Positions 11,085-21,411 of a stretch of DNA of 64,000 nucleotides are shown in pieces (within the stretch, counting starts at the first letter, position 1; each line of letters starts with the position of its first letter). The notes under the pieces were generated by a model. That model searched no databases and had not been told where the DNA came from. It was given only the letters and a program-made list of their open reading frames with translations. The DNA comes from Mycoplasmopsis edwardii. GTDB lineage: Bacteria; Bacillota_I; Bacilli_A; Mycoplasmatales; Metamycoplasmataceae. The translations under genes were made by a program, and so were the position numbers. The DNA lies in NCBI RefSeq assembly GCF_900476105.1, contig NZ_LS991951.1:434001-498000 (forward strand), written 5' to 3'.

Positions 11085-12056
11085 ATGAGTAAAAAGTTAT
11101 CACTTGATTTTGATCATTTTGCCGTTACAAGGGCAGGTATTATTTCTAATGCAGATCTAACTAATTTAAGACAATTATATGGGCCAATTATTGGTGGTCT
11201 TGGTGTTTTATTATATGAATATTTAATTGATTTATCTAGAAATGTTGAATTTGCAACAATTCCATTTAATTTTTCTTCATTAAATATCTTATTAAACTCA
11301 CATGAAAATGACTTAAATAAAAGTAGAGCAGAATTAGAGGCATTAGGTCTTATTAATACATATAAAGATAGCAATAGAGCTGTTACAATTTTTATCTTAC
11401 AAAGACCTCTTACTCCTGAACAATTTACAACGAATCCATTTTTAACTAAATTATTAATTAAACATGTTGGTAAAACAAATTTTGAAAGATTAACAAAACG
11501 TAAAGAGTCATCTAAAATCAGTGTTAACCCATTTGAATTTGAAGATATTTCAGAAAACTTCTTTAATGTATTCCAAAATTCATTAACTGATTCTTCTAAC
11601 AATTTAAAAAATTTCTTAATTTCTAGCGGAAGCAAAGAAGTTAATGATGCAGAAATTCATGTAATGTCTAAAAACAACGATATTTATACACCATTGCCAA
11701 TTGGTAACATTAAATATACAAATATTTATCAAGCTGTTTTAAATTTAGACACAATAGCATTTATTAAACAATGTTTAAATCGTGAACCATTAATAAATGA
11801 ATTAGAAAACTTAGAAACTTGAAAATCAATTATTAACGATACAAAAGCTCTGAACATTATTATTTTTTATGCATTCAAGAGAAGAAATCAAAATTGATTT
11901 AAATATACCAATAATTTAATTGCAGAGCTTAAATCAAATAAAATCTTTGAATTTGATAAAGTCGAAAATTATTTAGATGGTAAATTCAAAAACAATCTTA
12001 GAACTAAAAAAATTTATGAAGAAAAAACTGTTTTGAAAGCGCAATATATTAAATAA
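11085..12056 (+). CDS. dnaB: DnaB-like replication initiation / membrane attachment protein
   Basis: 323 residues from ATG 11085, chosen over ATG 11067 because AGGAG sits 5 nt upstream of it. The N-terminal half has the winged-helix layout of the DnaD/DnaB family (LRQLYGPIIGGLGVLLYEYL, then an SRAELEALGLI recognition region near residue 86). The C-terminal part, with a DxxxxWFKYTNNLI stretch, resembles the helical DnaD-like domain. In Bacillus the corresponding protein (DnaB) helps load the replicative helicase on the origin with DnaD and DnaI; it is not the helicase itself. The next gene, DnaI-like, starts 2 nt downstream, which supports the assignment strongly. Confidence 0.75.
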
Positions 12057-12058
12057 TT

Positions 12059-12973
12059 ATGAATGATCCTAAAAAAATAGATTTTGCTTTCATGCAAGAT
12101 GAAAAATTCAAAAAAATTATTAGTTCAAAAATTGATAACAATGTAATTCTAAATGATGCAAAGAAAAATAAAATTATCGGAAAAATAATAACCGATCTTG
12201 AAATGACTGATGCAGAAATTCTAAAATTTGTGCCTACTTTATTCATTATTAATGAAGAGCAAAAAAATAAAACAAATCTTTTATGAGAAACAGTTTTATA
12301 TAGAAATGATAACAATCAATTAAGAGTTGGTAAGCGCGCAGTTCAAAATAATTTAAATAATGAATTTAAGATTGAACAAAACATCATGTTTAAAGAGTTT
12401 TCTAAACCAATTACGAATCATTTAATTAAAACTTCAAAATTAAAACTTGATTCAGATCACAGTGATATTATCGAATACATTAATGAATTTTTAAAAGATC
12501 CAATCAAAGCAAATTCGCTTTATTTAAGTGGAAATATTAAATCAAATAGAAGTTATATTTTGAGCGTAATTGCAAATGAATATGCCTTAATTGGTAAAGA
12601 AGTAGCTTACATTGATATCAATATGTTAGATGATAAAATTAGAAGAAGCTTTGAAAAAAGAGATATTGATATTGATATATTAATTAAAGACTTCTCAACA
12701 GTTGATGTTTTAATTTTCGATGAAATCGGGTTTAAAAATGTTTCAAAATGATTTTTAGAAAGTATCTTTATACCTATTTTATGAAATAGATATCAAAATC
12801 CTGAATTAAAAACTTTCTTTGGTGCTTATTACAACTTTGATGATTTATTCAAACAATTATTCAAAAAATCATCAACAGAATCAATAGATGTTAATTCACC
12901 TATTGTTCAAAAAATGATTTTCTTAATTGATAAGATTTCTTTAGAAAAGGTGTGAATTAGCGAATATGAATAA
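12059..12973 (+). CDS. dnaI: DnaI-like helicase loader ATPase with altered P-loop
   Basis: 304 residues. An N-terminal helical region (1-100), then an AAA+ like core: the Walker B strand VDVLIFDEIGF near residue 218 is intact, but the Walker A site at residues 158-165 reads GNIKSNRS in place of GxxxxGKS/T, so Lys is Arg and the preceding Gly is Asn. In DnaI/DnaC proteins ATP binding controls loading of the replicative helicase. Here binding is either altered or lost. Its position directly after the DnaB-like gene and 7-nt overlap with fmt support the role. Arg-finger region KRDID near 205 is only tentative. Confidence 0.7.
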
Positions 12974-13814
12974 TTTAAAAATAGTTTTAGCAGGGACACC
13001 AGAATTTTCTGTTCCAGCTTTTGAAGAAGTTATTAAAAACTTCAACGTTGTTGCAATTGTATCGCAACCAGATAGACCAGCAAATAGAGGATATAAATTA
13101 CTTCCAACACCAACAAAATTACTCGCTGAAAAATATAACATTAAGTTATTTCAACCAGAAAAAATTGGAGAAATATATCAAGAATTAAAAGAATTAGATT
13201 ACGATATTTTGTTAACTTGTGCATTTGGACAATACATTCCAACAAATGTTTTGGAATTGGCTAAAATAGCCTCAATTAATATCCATGGTTCTTTATTACC
13301 TAAATATAGAGGCGCAGCCCCTATTCAACATTCTCTTTGAAATGGAGATAAAGAAACTGGAATCAATTTAATTTATATGACTAAGGCAATGGATGCTGGA
13401 GATATTATTTTCAAAGCAAAAATTGATATTTTAGATAAAGACACATCGGATTCAATTTTTGCAAAACTTTCAGTTCTTGCGAAAGAAAAAATTAGTGCTT
13501 GATTGTTTGATTTTGCAAAAGGTAATTTTAAAGCTATTAAACAAGATGAATCAAAAGTTGTTTTATCTCCAAAATTAAGAAAAGAAGATGCAATTTTAGA
13601 GCCTAGTTTAACAACAGAACAAGCATTTAACAAAATTAGAGCTTTCTCATCAAATCCAGGAGCATATTTAATCATTGAAAACAAAAGAGTTAAAATCTTT
13701 TATGCTCAAAAAGATAAATTACCAAATTCTATTAAATTAGATTTTTCAGATGGTCAATTATATGCAACTGATTATCAATATGAATCTAAAAAAAGAGTAA
13801 CTTTAACAAAATAA
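12966..13814 (+). CDS. fmt: Methionyl-tRNA formyltransferase
   Basis: 282 residues, slightly short for Fmt (about 310). Motifs: AGTPEFSVPAFE at the N-terminus, SQPDRPANRG (the substrate loop), the catalytic region INIHGSLLPKYRGAAPIQ near residue 105 with Asn, His and the SLLP loop, and MDAGDI near 140. The short C-terminal OB-like domain follows. It adds a formyl group from 10-formyl-THF to Met-tRNA-fMet for translation initiation. It starts inside the DnaI-like gene, so it belongs to the replication operon. No hairpin is visible after it, so read-through toward gap is possible. Confidence 0.95.
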
Positions 13815-13890
13815 TTTGTTAATATGTTAATGTTTATATATTATTTGAATTATTGGATCATTTTAACTATATAATAATCTAAAAATTTAT

Positions 13891-13896
13891 TATAAT
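13891..13896 (+). promoter_or_regulatory. -10 box of gap
   Basis: TATAAT at 13891-13896, 86 nt before the gap start codon. The -35 is weak. A GAAAGGAA ribosome binding site lies just before the ATG. Confidence 0.5.
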
Positions 13897-13970
13897 AGTG
13901 TTGTAAATCGATTTTACACAAAAATAATATATTATTAAAATTCAGAAACTTTGTAAAAAGTTATCTATAA

Positions 13971-14984
<1,014 letters not shown>

Positions 14985-14993
14985 TAAAAAACT

Positions 14994-15024
14994 AAAATCA
15001 AAGGTGTTATAGCCTTTGATTTTT
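14994..15024 (+). terminator. Intrinsic terminator of gap
   Basis: An 11-bp stem (AAAATCAAAGG and complement) around an 8-nt loop, followed by T residues, 10 nt after the gap stop. Confidence 0.85.
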
Positions 15025-15097
15025 CATATATATTTTGGTTCTAATTTAACTTTAGTTTGTCTACTAATTCATAGTTATTAAATCTTAATAAATTGTT

Positions 15098-15103
15098 TAT
15101 AAT
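15098..15103 (+). promoter_or_regulatory. -10 box of the DUF31 lipoprotein gene at 15133
   Basis: TATAAT, 29 nt before the start codon; TGGAGG ribosome binding site follows at 15121-15126. Confidence 0.5.
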
Positions 15104-15132
15104 TAAATTGTATTTAATTATGGAGGTATAAA

Positions 15133-17670
15133 ATGAAGAAAATTAAATCATTTTTATTATCTAATTTAGCAGCTTTAGGTATTATACCTATCGCTATTGC
15201 TGCATCGTGTTCAAAACAACCAGTTGAAAATAATCAAAAAGATAAAACTGATTCAAATAAAAAAGACACTAAAGACCCATCAAATGACTTAGACACCACA
15301 AGTCCTTCAACACCAATTCCAGGAACACAAGGAACACCGGGAGCAAATGGTTCAAGAAATAATAACCCAGAAGTAAATGGTGAAGAAGTTAAAAAATTCA
15401 TTGCTAACAAAAGCTTTGATCAACTTTTCAAAATCAAAAATCAAACATTTAACAATACAATTGAAACTTCAAGCATTAGTGCAAATGAATTTACCAACAA
15501 ACTTTCAAGTGATGAATTAAAAATCGAATCACTTAATGATATTGTAAAAGTTGAATTTGCAAATCCTATCAAAAACAGTGACAATCAATCAGTTACACTT
15601 TATGTTAAAATCGCAGGTATTGAGACTCCAAAACAATTTACTTTAACAGGATTTAAACGTGAACAAGTTTTGGATATCCAACCACCTCAAAAACAAGAAT
15701 CAGAGTTCTCTTTATATAGAAAAATGACTCAAGTTGAAAGATATAAAAAAGATATCCAAGACTATGATCCAATCTTAGCACGTAACTCACAACCAAGAAA
15801 CCTTGGTATTTCAGATGCAGAAAAAGCAAAATTTGATGAAAAAGCAAATAGCTTAAACTTACCAACATATGATAGAGCCAACTTATTAGGAATGACAATA
15901 CCTAAATATGACTCAAATGGAACTTTCCTTGGTTTAGACATCAAAACAGATGGAGAAACACCAAAAGGTCCATCATGAGTTGATAACTATAGAAAAGATG
16001 GTCCAAAAAATAGAGGGCTTGCTAGAACTATAACAAATGAAACATACTCAAATATCGCTATGCAAACATATCAGTTTTCAATTGTTAACTGAAAAATTTC
16101 ATCAGATGCAAATGAAAGAAAAATTACAGGTGAATTATTAAAAAATGATGAAGATTTAACAATCTTAATTAATAGAGTTCAAAATACTGAAAAAAGAAAA
16201 GAATTCTTAGATAAATACAAAAAAATCAAAGGTGTTCCTGCTGCAGTTAAATTATTAGTTGATGACAAAGATAACATTGGTATTTGACAACAATTAATCA
16301 TTGAAAATGGAAGCGAAACTGAAGCTGCAAAAATTTATACAGAATACATCAAACAACATCGTGAAAAAATTAAAAATAAAGTTAATGCTAATACTGTTTT
16401 AAAACAAGATACAAAAGAAAGAATTAATAAATTTGTTGATGAGGCAACAGACTTTTATGAATTATCTTACTTACATCAACAAATGTCTGGAGTAGATGGT
16501 ACTGCTTGAATTATGGACTACGAAATTCCAGAAAATGGTAAATACCCAACTAAATTCTACTTTGGAACAAACTTACACGTTATCGATGGGATGAGTCCTG
16601 ATACATTTGTCAGCTTTGGTTTAGCAAGGCTTTCAAAAGATAGACCTTCTATCTTAAACACTTTAAAAGTTATTACTCAAGATGATGCGTTTAAAATGTA
16701 TGGTTTTGGTAAAAATGCCTTAACTAGAATCTTCGATGGTAGAGATTATTTAAAAGCAGACCCAGTTAACTTCTTAGCAGATAAAAGTTTTGATAAAAAA
16801 GAATACATTGACTTTGCAATCTTTGAAGTTGACTTTGCTAAAACAGAAGAAAATACTGAAGAAAAAATCAGAGAAATTACAAATGATTATGCAGATCTTC
16901 CTGCTGAGAAAAAGGCGCAATTCGCAAACTACGACTACTTAACAAGTTATGACAAAATTAATGTTCCTTTAGCAGGTAAAGGTCCTACAGAACTTGAAAA
17001 ATTTGATAACTTATATATTTTAGGTTATCCAAAAACAAATTCTGGTCAATTCTTAGATTACTATCTTGATAAATATGAAGACGAAAACCAATTAAAACAT
17101 GCAAGAAATACATTTAGTTTATGAACAAACGCTTCATATAAATTTTATAAATCACATGCGCCAAGTGATACAGATGTTAACAAGAAAAAAGAACTTGAAT
17201 TAGGAAGCTGACTGTCATATAACATTGGTTATAGAACATTTATTGATAAGCCGGGAATTAATGATCAATTCTTAAGTACACCTGTAAATGGAAATGGTTT
17301 ATATAGATCTAATGATGGTAAACAATATGTTTCAATGAACCTTGCATATGCTCCAAAACAATATATTCCTGGTGGTGGAGCTTCAGGTTCTTCAATTAGA
17401 ACAAAAGAAAACAAAATCGTTGCTATTTTCCACTCAGCCAATGCATTTGCTAGCGTCGGATTATCAGCAGCATTAAGATCAAGCGGATTTGATTATCAAG
17501 GTTTATATGGTACATATAACTTACCACAATATGATGTTATTTATGGAACAGGAAAAGATCAACAAAATTCATATCGTCATGAAATGTTAAAAAGAAATAA
17601 AGGTAGAACATGATTATTCCAAAATGGATTTGAAGAATCAAATGTTCCAAAAGAATTCAAATTTAAATAA
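15133..17670 (+). CDS. Lipoprotein with DUF31/MIP-type serine protease domain
   Basis: 845 residues. Lipoprotein signal peptide with lipobox IAASC, Cys26, followed by a Lys/Asp/Pro-rich linker to about residue 75, so it is anchored outside the cell. The C-terminal half is a trypsin-like DUF31 domain: GTAW at about 456, His482 in FGTNLHV, Asp560 in YIDFAIF and Ser751 in GGGASGSS form a complete triad. The family includes the mycoplasma immunoglobulin protease (MIP), which cuts Ig heavy chains held by the MIB protein. No MIB gene is next to this one, so the substrate is open. It has its own promoter and terminator, and a relative lies at 43587. Confidence 0.85.
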
Positions 17671-17676
17671 TTTTTT

Positions 17677-17704
17677 AACATAGTCAACAATGACTATGTT
17701 TTTT
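17677..17704 (+). terminator. Intrinsic terminator of the DUF31 lipoprotein gene
   Basis: A perfect 10-bp stem (AACATAGTCA and complement) with loop ACAA and a T tail, 6 nt after the stop. Confidence 0.85.
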
Positions 17705-17712
17705 AAAAAGCA

Positions 17713-17741
17713 TTACAAACATTTTTAAATTAGTTTATAAT
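17713..17741 (+). promoter_or_regulatory. Promoter of the azoreductase gene
   Basis: TTACAA at 17713-17718, 17-nt spacer, TATAAT at 17736-17741. Confidence 0.6.
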
Positions 17742-17782
17742 TTAGTCATAAATTGCAAAAAATGCAAAAAGGAGCTAAAATT

Positions 17783-18388
17783 ATGAAAAAAATACTATTT
17801 TTAGATGGTTCATTAAATAATTCAGAAATTTCATACACAACAGCAACAATGAATTATTTAGAAACTTTATTTGATAAAAAAGAATATCAAGTTGAAAGAG
17901 TTAACTTAAACAACTCTAAATTTGCAGAATACAGCTTAAGTGCAAAAACATCAGCAACATACTGACAAGATATTGAAAGTGATAAATGAATCGATAAACT
18001 TAAAGAAACAGATTTATTAGTTATTTCTATGTCAATGGTTAACTATGGACCTACAGCAGTTGTTAAAAACTTTATCGATGGTGTAGCAGTTGCTAACAAA
18101 ACATTCTCATACAAATACTCAACAACACAAGACGCAGTTGGTTTCTTAACAAACTTAAACGTTTTGGTTATTGGTTCACAAGGCGCTAACTTTGGTACAT
18201 ACCCATGAGGTGACCACATCAAATGATTAAAAGGAACATTCAACTTCTTAGGAGCTAAATCAACACAAAGCTTTGATATCTTAGGAACAAAAGTTTCAGA
18301 AATCTCAAAACAAACAGCGCAAGAATTTGTTGAATCAAAACAAAAAGAATTAAATTTATTAGTTGAAAATATTAAAAAATCATTATAA
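17783..18388 (+). CDS. azoR: FMN-dependent NADH-azoreductase / flavodoxin-fold oxidoreductase
   Basis: 201 residues from ATG 17783; an in-frame ATG at 17753 is less likely because AAAAAGGAGC precedes 17783 at the right distance. Flavodoxin-like fold: ILFLDGSLNNSEISYTT at the N-terminus (phosphate loop for FMN), SMSMVNYGPTAVVKNFIDGV near residue 80 matching the MPMYNFxxPxxLKxxID motif of the AzoR/AcpD family, and GSQGANFG near 132. Such enzymes reduce quinones and azo compounds with NADH; older annotations call them ACP phosphodiesterase. Monocistronic, with its own promoter and terminator. Confidence 0.88.
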
Positions 18389-18392
18389 TTAT

Positions 18393-18419
18393 AAAAAGAA
18401 GTTTTACGACTTCTTTTTT
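18393..18419 (+). terminator. Intrinsic terminator of the azoreductase gene
   Basis: 10-bp stem AAAAAGAAGT and complement, 6-nt loop, T tail. Confidence 0.85.
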
Positions 18420-18461
18420 ATATCACGCAAGCAAATATGGATTTAAGAAAACTTGAATTTG

Positions 18462-18470
18462 TGGTAAAAT
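18462..18470 (+). promoter_or_regulatory. Extended -10 of rpmG, likely leaderless start
   Basis: TGG-TAAAAT. The -10 ends 7 nt before the rpmG ATG, so the predicted transcript starts at or next to the A of the ATG. No ribosome binding site is present. Confidence 0.5.
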
Positions 18471-18477
18471 AAAAACT

Positions 18478-18630
18478 ATGAAACAAACCAATAAAGTAGC
18501 TTTATCTTGCGAAGAATGTCGTAGAAAAAATTATTATACAAATAAAAGTTTAGGAAATGCAAAACGTTTAGTTGTTAAAAAGTTTTGCATTCACTGCGGA
18601 ATTCATACAACACACAAAGAAGAGGTTTAG
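18478..18630 (+). CDS. rpmG: 50S ribosomal protein L33, zinc-ribbon form
   Basis: 50 residues. Two Cys pairs, CEEC at residues 11-14 and CIHC at 37-40, form the zinc ribbon of the C+ type of L33. The central stretch RRKNYYTNKS is characteristic of the family. It sits in front of secE and nusG, the usual order in Firmicutes-derived genomes (rpmG-secE-nusG). Its start codon is supported by the family length; no Shine-Dalgarno sequence precedes it. Confidence 0.92.
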   Translation: MKQTNKVALSCEECRRKNYYTNKSLGNAKRLVVKKFCIHCGIHTTHKEEV

Positions 18631-18632
18631 TA

Positions 18633-18872
18633 ATGGAAAATAAAGAAAGCCTTTTAACTAGCCAAACAAATAAAAAAGAAAAACCAAAAAGAGTTAAAAA
18701 ATATTGATTAAGAAAAGTAGTTAAAGAAATCAAAAGAGTTCGTTGACCTGATTTCAAAACAAACAAAAAGAACTTTATTATAACTATAATCTTTGCAATT
18801 TTATTTACTATTTTTGTTTCATTAATAACATATGGACTTACACAATTATGAAGTACATTAGGTTTAAGCTAA
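18633..18872 (+). CDS. secE: Preprotein translocase subunit SecE
   Basis: 79 residues with a Lys-rich N-terminus, the conserved amphipathic segment KEIKRVRWPD at about residues 31-40 (Trp encoded by TGA), and one membrane helix at about 48-71. SecE clamps the two halves of SecY in the export channel. It starts 2 nt after rpmG and is followed by nusG, the classic arrangement. The predicted start has GAGG 9 nt upstream. Confidence 0.92.
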
Positions 18873-18891
18873 TATTAAATTGGAGATACTT

Positions 18892-19491
18892 ATGACACAA
18901 ATTAAATGATATATGATTTCAACAATTAGAGGTAAAGAAGACCAAGTTTTAGAATCATTAAACAACCGTATTCAAGCTGAAGGATTGATTCATGACTTTG
19001 ACTTAAACGCTAATAATGGATCAGCTTTTAAAATATTTAAAAAACCTACTTTATCTCAAAAAGAATTCCAAAAGAAAAATGAAGGTTTAGATTACAAAGT
19101 TAAATATGTTAACTTATATCCAGGATACATCTTTGCAAAAATGCATATGTCTGATGAAGCTTGATTCTTAGTACGTAACACTCAATATGTTACAGGACTT
19201 ATTGGATCATCAGGAAAAGGAGCAAAACCTACCCCATTAAGTAATTTAGAAATCAAAAAAATGATGCAACAAGAAGCAGAATTCCAACGTGCATTTGATG
19301 TTGGAGAAAATGTTTTTGGTTACACAGTTGGTGACTTTGTAGAAATTATTGATGGGATCTACATCGGTAAAGATGGAGAAATTCTTTCAATTAACTCAAA
19401 AGAAAACACAGTTACACTCAAAAGTGAAAGCTACGGAAAACAAGTTGAAATTATCATTTCAATGGAAATGATTAGAAAAGTTGAAAAATAA
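18892..19491 (+). CDS. nusG: Transcription termination/antitermination factor NusG
   Basis: 199 residues. NGN domain at the N-terminus (KWYMISTIRGKEDQV) with an insertion of about 25 residues after residue 35, then PGYIFAKM and VRNTQYVTGLIG, and a C-terminal KOW motif VGDFVEIIDGIYIGKDGEI near residue 148. It binds RNA polymerase and affects pausing and coupling to ribosomes. TTGGAGAT precedes the ATG. A terminator hairpin follows at once, closing the rpmG-secE-nusG unit. Confidence 0.95.
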
Positions 19492-19498
19492 TCTTAAA

Positions 19499-19526
19499 AG
19501 CACAAATTGTAAAATTTGTGTTTTAT
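19499..19526 (+). terminator. Intrinsic terminator after nusG
   Basis: 8-bp stem CACAAATT and complement, loop GTAA, followed by TTTTATT. It lies close to the rsmD start, whose ribosome binding site comes right after it. Confidence 0.7.
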
Positions 19527-19542
19527 TAAAAAGGAAATGAAC

Positions 19543-20088
19543 ATGTTAAGAATAATTAGTGGAAAATATCGCAATCTTAAAATTGAAGAACCTAATTTAA
19601 AAATCACAAGACCAACAACAGATAAAGTTCGTGAAGCTATTTTCTCTTCATTACAATTTAAAATCGTAGACAAAAAAGTTTTAGACCTTTTTGCAGGATC
19701 AGGAGCTTTATCAATAGAAGCAATAAGCAGGGGAACATCATCAGCAACTGCAATTGAAAAAAATCGCGAAGTATTTAATGTGCTTTCCAAAAATGTTGCA
19801 TATATTAACGATTCAAATTTAAAAATCCTAAATAATGATGCTTTAGTATTTTTAGAAAAAACTTCAGAGCAATTTGATTTTATTTTTATTGATGCACCAT
19901 ATCATGAATATGAACTAGTAAATAAAACCTTAAAAACAATTGCTGAAAAAGACTTATTAATTGAAAATGGTGAAATTATAATAGAAACAAATAGTGTAAA
20001 AAGTATTATTATACCTTCTGGTTTAAGAACATTTAAAGCAAAAAGATACGGAAGAATAGATGTTTTATACATCTGCAAAGATGAGTAA
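19543..20088 (+). CDS. rsmD: 16S rRNA (guanine966-N2)-methyltransferase
   Basis: 181 residues. RPTTDKVREAIFSSL near residue 27 and the SAM site DLFAGSGALSIEA near 48 are diagnostic of RsmD; the target-binding motif reads DAPYHEYE (DPPY type) near 124. It methylates G966 of 16S rRNA in the small-subunit head. ATG 19543 was chosen because AAAAAGGAAA lies 6 nt upstream; an upstream ATG at 19516 lies inside the nusG terminator. The last 8 nt overlap the next gene, also an rRNA methyltransferase. Confidence 0.92.
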   Translation: MLRIISGKYRNLKIEEPNLKITRPTTDKVREAIFSSLQFKIVDKKVLDLFAGSGALSIEAISRGTSSATAIEKNREVFNVLSKNVAYINDSNLKILNNDALVFLEKTSEQFDFIFIDAPYHEYELVNKTLKTIAEKDLLIENGEIIIETNSVKSIIIPSGLRTFKAKRYGRIDVLYICKDE

Positions 20089-21385
20089 AATTAAAGAAAA
20101 CGACATTCTCACAGTCACATGTCAAGAATTAAGTTATGAAGGTTTAGGTGTTTTTAGGATCGATAATTACCCTATTATAATCAAAGACTTTTTTCCAGGT
20201 GAAGTTGCTAAAATTAAGGTCACTAAAAAATTTGCTAAATATGCAAAAGCAAACGTAATTGAATTAATAAAAAGATCAAATGATCGTAATGACTTGGATA
20301 TCAAACAAACTGATTCAATGCCTCTTGTTAACTTACAGTACCAAAAACAAATAGATTACAAAGATCAATATTTAATAAATTTATTTAAAAGAAATTTATT
20401 ATTTGATAACTTACAAAACTTTGTACCTAGTGATCATATTTTTAACTATCGTAATAAAGCTAAATACCCATTAACAGTTCTTAATAATAAATTAGTTATT
20501 GGAACTTTTATAAAAGATTCCAATGATATTACAGACGAAGTATCAAATGATCTACTTAATAATCATCTAATCAATAAAGCTTTAGATCAAATTCTTAACA
20601 TCATAAACCAACACTTTGAAACAATCAGCAAACAAAGTAATTTAAATTTATTTAAAGAAATAACCTTAAGAGTTAATCAAGAAAACAAAATGCAAGTTTT
20701 AGTTAACTTGCATAGTGATTTTGATTTACCAAAAAAATTACAGGAAAAATTATTTCAAATTGATTATATAATTAATCTTTCAGTTATTAAGAATAATAAA
20801 GTTATTGAACTATTTAAAAAAGAAGATTTTTATTTAAGCTTACTAGATAAAAGATTTATAGTTAACTCTCAATCATTTTTCCAAGTTAATAATAATGTAG
20901 CAGCTAAACTTTTTTCAAAGTTAAAAGAACTTAATCATGATAGCAAAAAAACATTATTAGATATCTTTTGTGGTGTTGGTGTTATCTCGAACTTAATCGC
21001 AAACAAAAACCAAAAAGTTATGGGGATTGATATTGTTAAAGAAGCCATATTAGATGCAAATAATAATGCTATACTAAATGATTTAAGTAATTATGATTAT
21101 TATGCAAATGACGTCTTTAAATCAGTAAATATCATATCAAAATATACTGATGATTCTCTTACTATATTCGATCCGCCCAGAAGCGGTTTAAATAGCGATA
21201 TAATCGATTTCATTTCACAAAACAACATGAATAATATTGCTTATATTTCATGTAATCCAAGAACACTTATTAGAGATTTAAAGGACTTCACTAAACATGG
21301 TTATAAAATAAAATATGTTCAGGGATTTGATATGTTTCCAAACACTAACCATATTGAAGTTCTAACAATATTAGCAAAAAAATAA
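20081..21385 (+). CDS. rlmD: 23S rRNA (uracil-C5)-methyltransferase, RlmD/RumA type
   Basis: 434 residues. N-terminal TRAM domain (ELSYEGLGVFRID near residue 16), then a methyltransferase domain with FCGVGVISNLIA near 310, FDPPRSGLN near 365 and the catalytic-loop Cys in ISCNPRTLIRDL near 390. The four Cys of the Fe-S cluster in E. coli RumA are absent, as in most Gram-positive members. The family converts specific uridines in 23S rRNA to 5-methyluridine; which position (747 or 1939) cannot be decided from sequence alone. Starts inside the end of rsmD. Confidence 0.88.
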   Translation: MSKIKENDILTVTCQELSYEGLGVFRIDNYPIIIKDFFPGEVAKIKVTKKFAKYAKANVIELIKRSNDRNDLDIKQTDSMPLVNLQYQKQIDYKDQYLINLFKRNLLFDNLQNFVPSDHIFNYRNKAKYPLTVLNNKLVIGTFIKDSNDITDEVSNDLLNNHLINKALDQILNIINQHFETISKQSNLNLFKEITLRVNQENKMQVLVNLHSDFDLPKKLQEKLFQIDYIINLSVIKNNKVIELFKKEDFYLSLLDKRFIVNSQSFFQVNNNVAAKLFSKLKELNHDSKKTLLDIFCGVGVISNLIANKNQKVMGIDIVKEAILDANNNAILNDLSNYDYYANDVFKSVNIISKYTDDSLTIFDPPRSGLNSDIIDFISQNNMNNIAYISCNPRTLIRDLKDFTKHGYKIKYVQGFDMFPNTNHIEVLTILAKK

Positions 21386-21410
21386 AGCCATATCGGCTTT
21401 ATTTTTATTT
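21381..21410. terminator. Bidirectional terminator between convergent genes
   Basis: ATAAAGCC and its complement around a short loop, with A runs on one side and T runs on the other. It serves rlmD on the plus strand and the repeat lipoprotein ending at 21412 on the minus strand. Confidence 0.8.
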
Positions 21411-21411
21411 C

